Below, piece by piece: positions 62,899 through 64,000 of a DNA stretch of 64,000 nt. The translations under genes and the position numbers were made by a program. This DNA is from Nocardia suismassiliense (GTDB taxonomy: Bacteria; Actinomycetota; Actinomycetes; Mycobacteriales; Mycobacteriaceae). The stretch is from positions 7,042,881 through 7,106,880 of the forward strand of contig NZ_LT985361.1 in assembly GCF_900269665.1 (NCBI RefSeq), in the 5' to 3' direction. The notes beneath the pieces were generated by a model that had not been told where the DNA came from, searched no databases, and saw nothing but the letters and a program-made list of their open reading frames with translations. How positions within the stretch are numbered: position 1 is the stretch's first letter; every line of letters begins with the position of its first letter.

Positions 62899-63545
62899 CG
62901 GAGTGCGATGCCGTAATCCTCGCCGAACCACATCCAGTCCGAATTCCGGGTGTAGGAGTCGAGCGACTGTGTGACGCTACGCCGCGAGGTGGGCCAAGGA
63001 TCCCCGTAGGTGACGGTGCCCGCATCGGTGTCGAAGCCGTAGATCACCTGCGCGTGCCCGCCGCCTGCCGTCCACGCGATGCCGGTGAGGATCGGCCGGT
63101 CGGCCGAGATCTCATCGATGACCTTGGCCATCGACAACGGCGCACCGACGGCCGCGGCGAAACCGATCCCCCGGAAAGCGGATGCGATCTGCTCGAGCGA
63201 CGCCTCCTCATCTGGGCAGGCGCCCTCGGTGCTGACGCCGTGTACCAGTGCGCAGTACTGATTCTGGCTGATCGGCCGGTGCAGATACGTGGCTATCGAC
63301 GAGCCGTCGGCGGCCCAGCACCACTGATCCGCGATCTGGGTCTGCTGGAGATACGGCAGGGTTTGCGCGCCGAAGGCGGCGGCGCGAGGTTCCGGAACAG
63401 GAGGCAGATTCGGCGTCACCACCAAACCGTAGGAATGCCCGGCGGCATTCCACTCGGCGGGAACCGGCTCGGCGACGGCGGAGCCGTGCAGTGCGAAGGC
63501 GAGGAACATCGAGACCAGGCAGCACAGCTTCCATTTCGACGTCAC
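62895..63545 (-). CDS. Secreted papain-like (C39/C70-type) cysteine protease
   Basis: A 216-aa protein with a Sec signal (KWKLCCLVSMFLAFALHGSA then VAEPVPA). The protease core has Gln-x-Cys context QQTQIADQWCWAADGSSIAT (Cys in WCWAA), the His in AWTAGGGHAQVIYGFD and the Asp/Asn region TVTYGDPWPTSR. Proteins with WCWAA resemble the AvrRpt2/papain-like C39-type group. ATG 63545. Substrate unknown; the following lipoprotein gene overlaps it. Confidence 0.82.
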   Translation of the reverse strand: MTSKWKLCCLVSMFLAFALHGSAVAEPVPAEWNAAGHSYGLVVTPNLPPVPEPRAAAFGAQTLPYLQQTQIADQWCWAADGSSIATYLHRPISQNQYCALVHGVSTEGACPDEEASLEQIASAFRGIGFAAAVGAPLSMAKVIDEISADRPILTGIAWTAGGGHAQVIYGFDTDAGTVTYGDPWPTSRRSVTQSLDSYTRNSDWMWFGEDYGIALR

Positions 63546-63801
63546 ATCTCATCCTTCCGAACGGAAATACCATCGCACGGTACATATCCGCGCCCTCGGC
63601 CGCAATACCACCGGATCGAATCACAGGGCAAGTGGGCGACTTGGGTGAATTTACTTGTGCGACACCGCCGTTAACCGCGACTTAAATGAATCAGGGTGAC
63701 TTTTATCTAGTCGTCGCCGAAATGCCGTGGAACACTCCCTGTTCAGTTCACCGATCATTCCATCCGGAAGTGATGGATCGTGGGGCTCAGCAGGAGGAAC
63801 C

Positions 63802-64000
63802 TTGCACTATTCGCGCTTGTCCACCGCTTTCGTATCCGTCCTTGGAATCAGCCTCGCGGTGACCGGTACCGCGCACGCCGACCCGGACGCGCCCTCGCCG
63901 CAGATCAAGCACCACGCGTTCGGACTCGACCGCGCGGCCGCGCACGACAGCCTCGGCCGAGACACCACCGTCGGTTCGGCGCTGCCGGTTCAACTGGGCG
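63802..64000 (+). CDS. Start of a secreted protein gene (cut by window edge)
   Basis: Begins at TTG 63802 with AGGAGG (63792-63797) 4 bases upstream; no ATG or GTG start is present in this frame, so it is easy to miss. The first 66 codons read MHYSRLSTAFVSVLGISLAV then TGTAHADPDAPSPQI, a clear Sec signal with cleavage after AHA. Nothing in the visible part names a family. The gene continues beyond the right edge. Confidence 0.72.
   Translation, partial: MHYSRLSTAFVSVLGISLAVTGTAHADPDAPSPQIKHHAFGLDRAAAHDSLGRDTTVGSALPVQLG

Overview
The window is high-GC DNA from an actinomycete, most likely Nocardia or a close relative in the Mycobacteriales. The backbone follows the order known from mycobacteria: pnp, rpsO, ribF, mntR, truB-pptT-pptH, dinF-nrnA-rbfA-infB-ylxR-nusA-rimP, two Rv2843/Rv2844-like genes, proS, efpA, cysG, cobB-cobO-chelatase, a GNAT gene, mqo and map. 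This assignment rests on reading the proteins and on remembered synteny, not on a database search.

Layout. 1-3.2 kb: pnp (cut by the left edge), rpsO, ribF and mntR, with a 165-bp fold-back repeat between ribF and mntR. 3.2-5.4 kb: an array of about 13 units of ~72 bp, each able to form a hairpin, then a lipoprotein gene and a lone related hairpin. 5.4-6.5 kb: a DUF4345 membrane protein and a divergent TetR regulator sharing two palindromic operators. 6.6-18.4 kb: the minus-strand truB/pptT/pptH group and the rimP-to-dinF translation and RNA operon. 18.6-25.8 kb: Tat-type lipoprotein, DUF4439, acyl-CoA dehydrogenase, proS, yaaA, HD hydrolase and a DUF7873-like protein. 25.8-26.1 kb: two tRNA-like genes in circularly permuted order, 3' half before 5' half. 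26.2-29.5 kb: an overlapping operon with a 17-residue peptide, two paralogous proteins joining an RRE-like N-terminus to a heme-oxygenase-like diiron domain, and an EamA exporter. 29.7-35.7 kb: dinucleotide-fold reductase, PucR regulator, malonate/methylmalonate-semialdehyde dehydrogenase, class III aminotransferase and a PPOX/F420 protein. 35.8-38.6 kb: efpA-like exporter and cysG. 38.7-44.3 kb: secreted hydrolase, cytosine permease, second PucR, cytosine deaminase and a 2OG-Fe(II) oxygenase. 44.3-48.7 kb: membrane protein, kinase-like phosphotransferase, AttH-like protein and a VOC protein. 48.7-53.6 kb: cobalamin genes, followed by the second fold-back repeat. 53.8-64 kb: GNAT, mqo, hydrolases, AbrB/VapC pair, cobQ, map, flavin monooxygenase-like protein, lipoprotein plus cysteine-protease pair, and the start of a secreted protein gene.

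How genes work together. pptT and pptH are a known antagonistic pair that load and unload phosphopantetheine. A 16-nt motif, ACGTACRGATCGTCSG, occurs before the cytosine permease and in both intergenic regions beside the pucR genes. It joins cytosine uptake and deamination to the aminotransferase and semialdehyde dehydrogenase, which would handle beta-alanine, the end product of reductive uracil breakdown. The 17-aa peptide, the paired RRE-like/HDO proteins and the exporter look like a small peptide-modification system. The two permuted tRNA-like genes are the most unusual feature: each shows a full 7-bp acceptor stem and 5-bp anticodon stem only when the halves are joined in permuted order.
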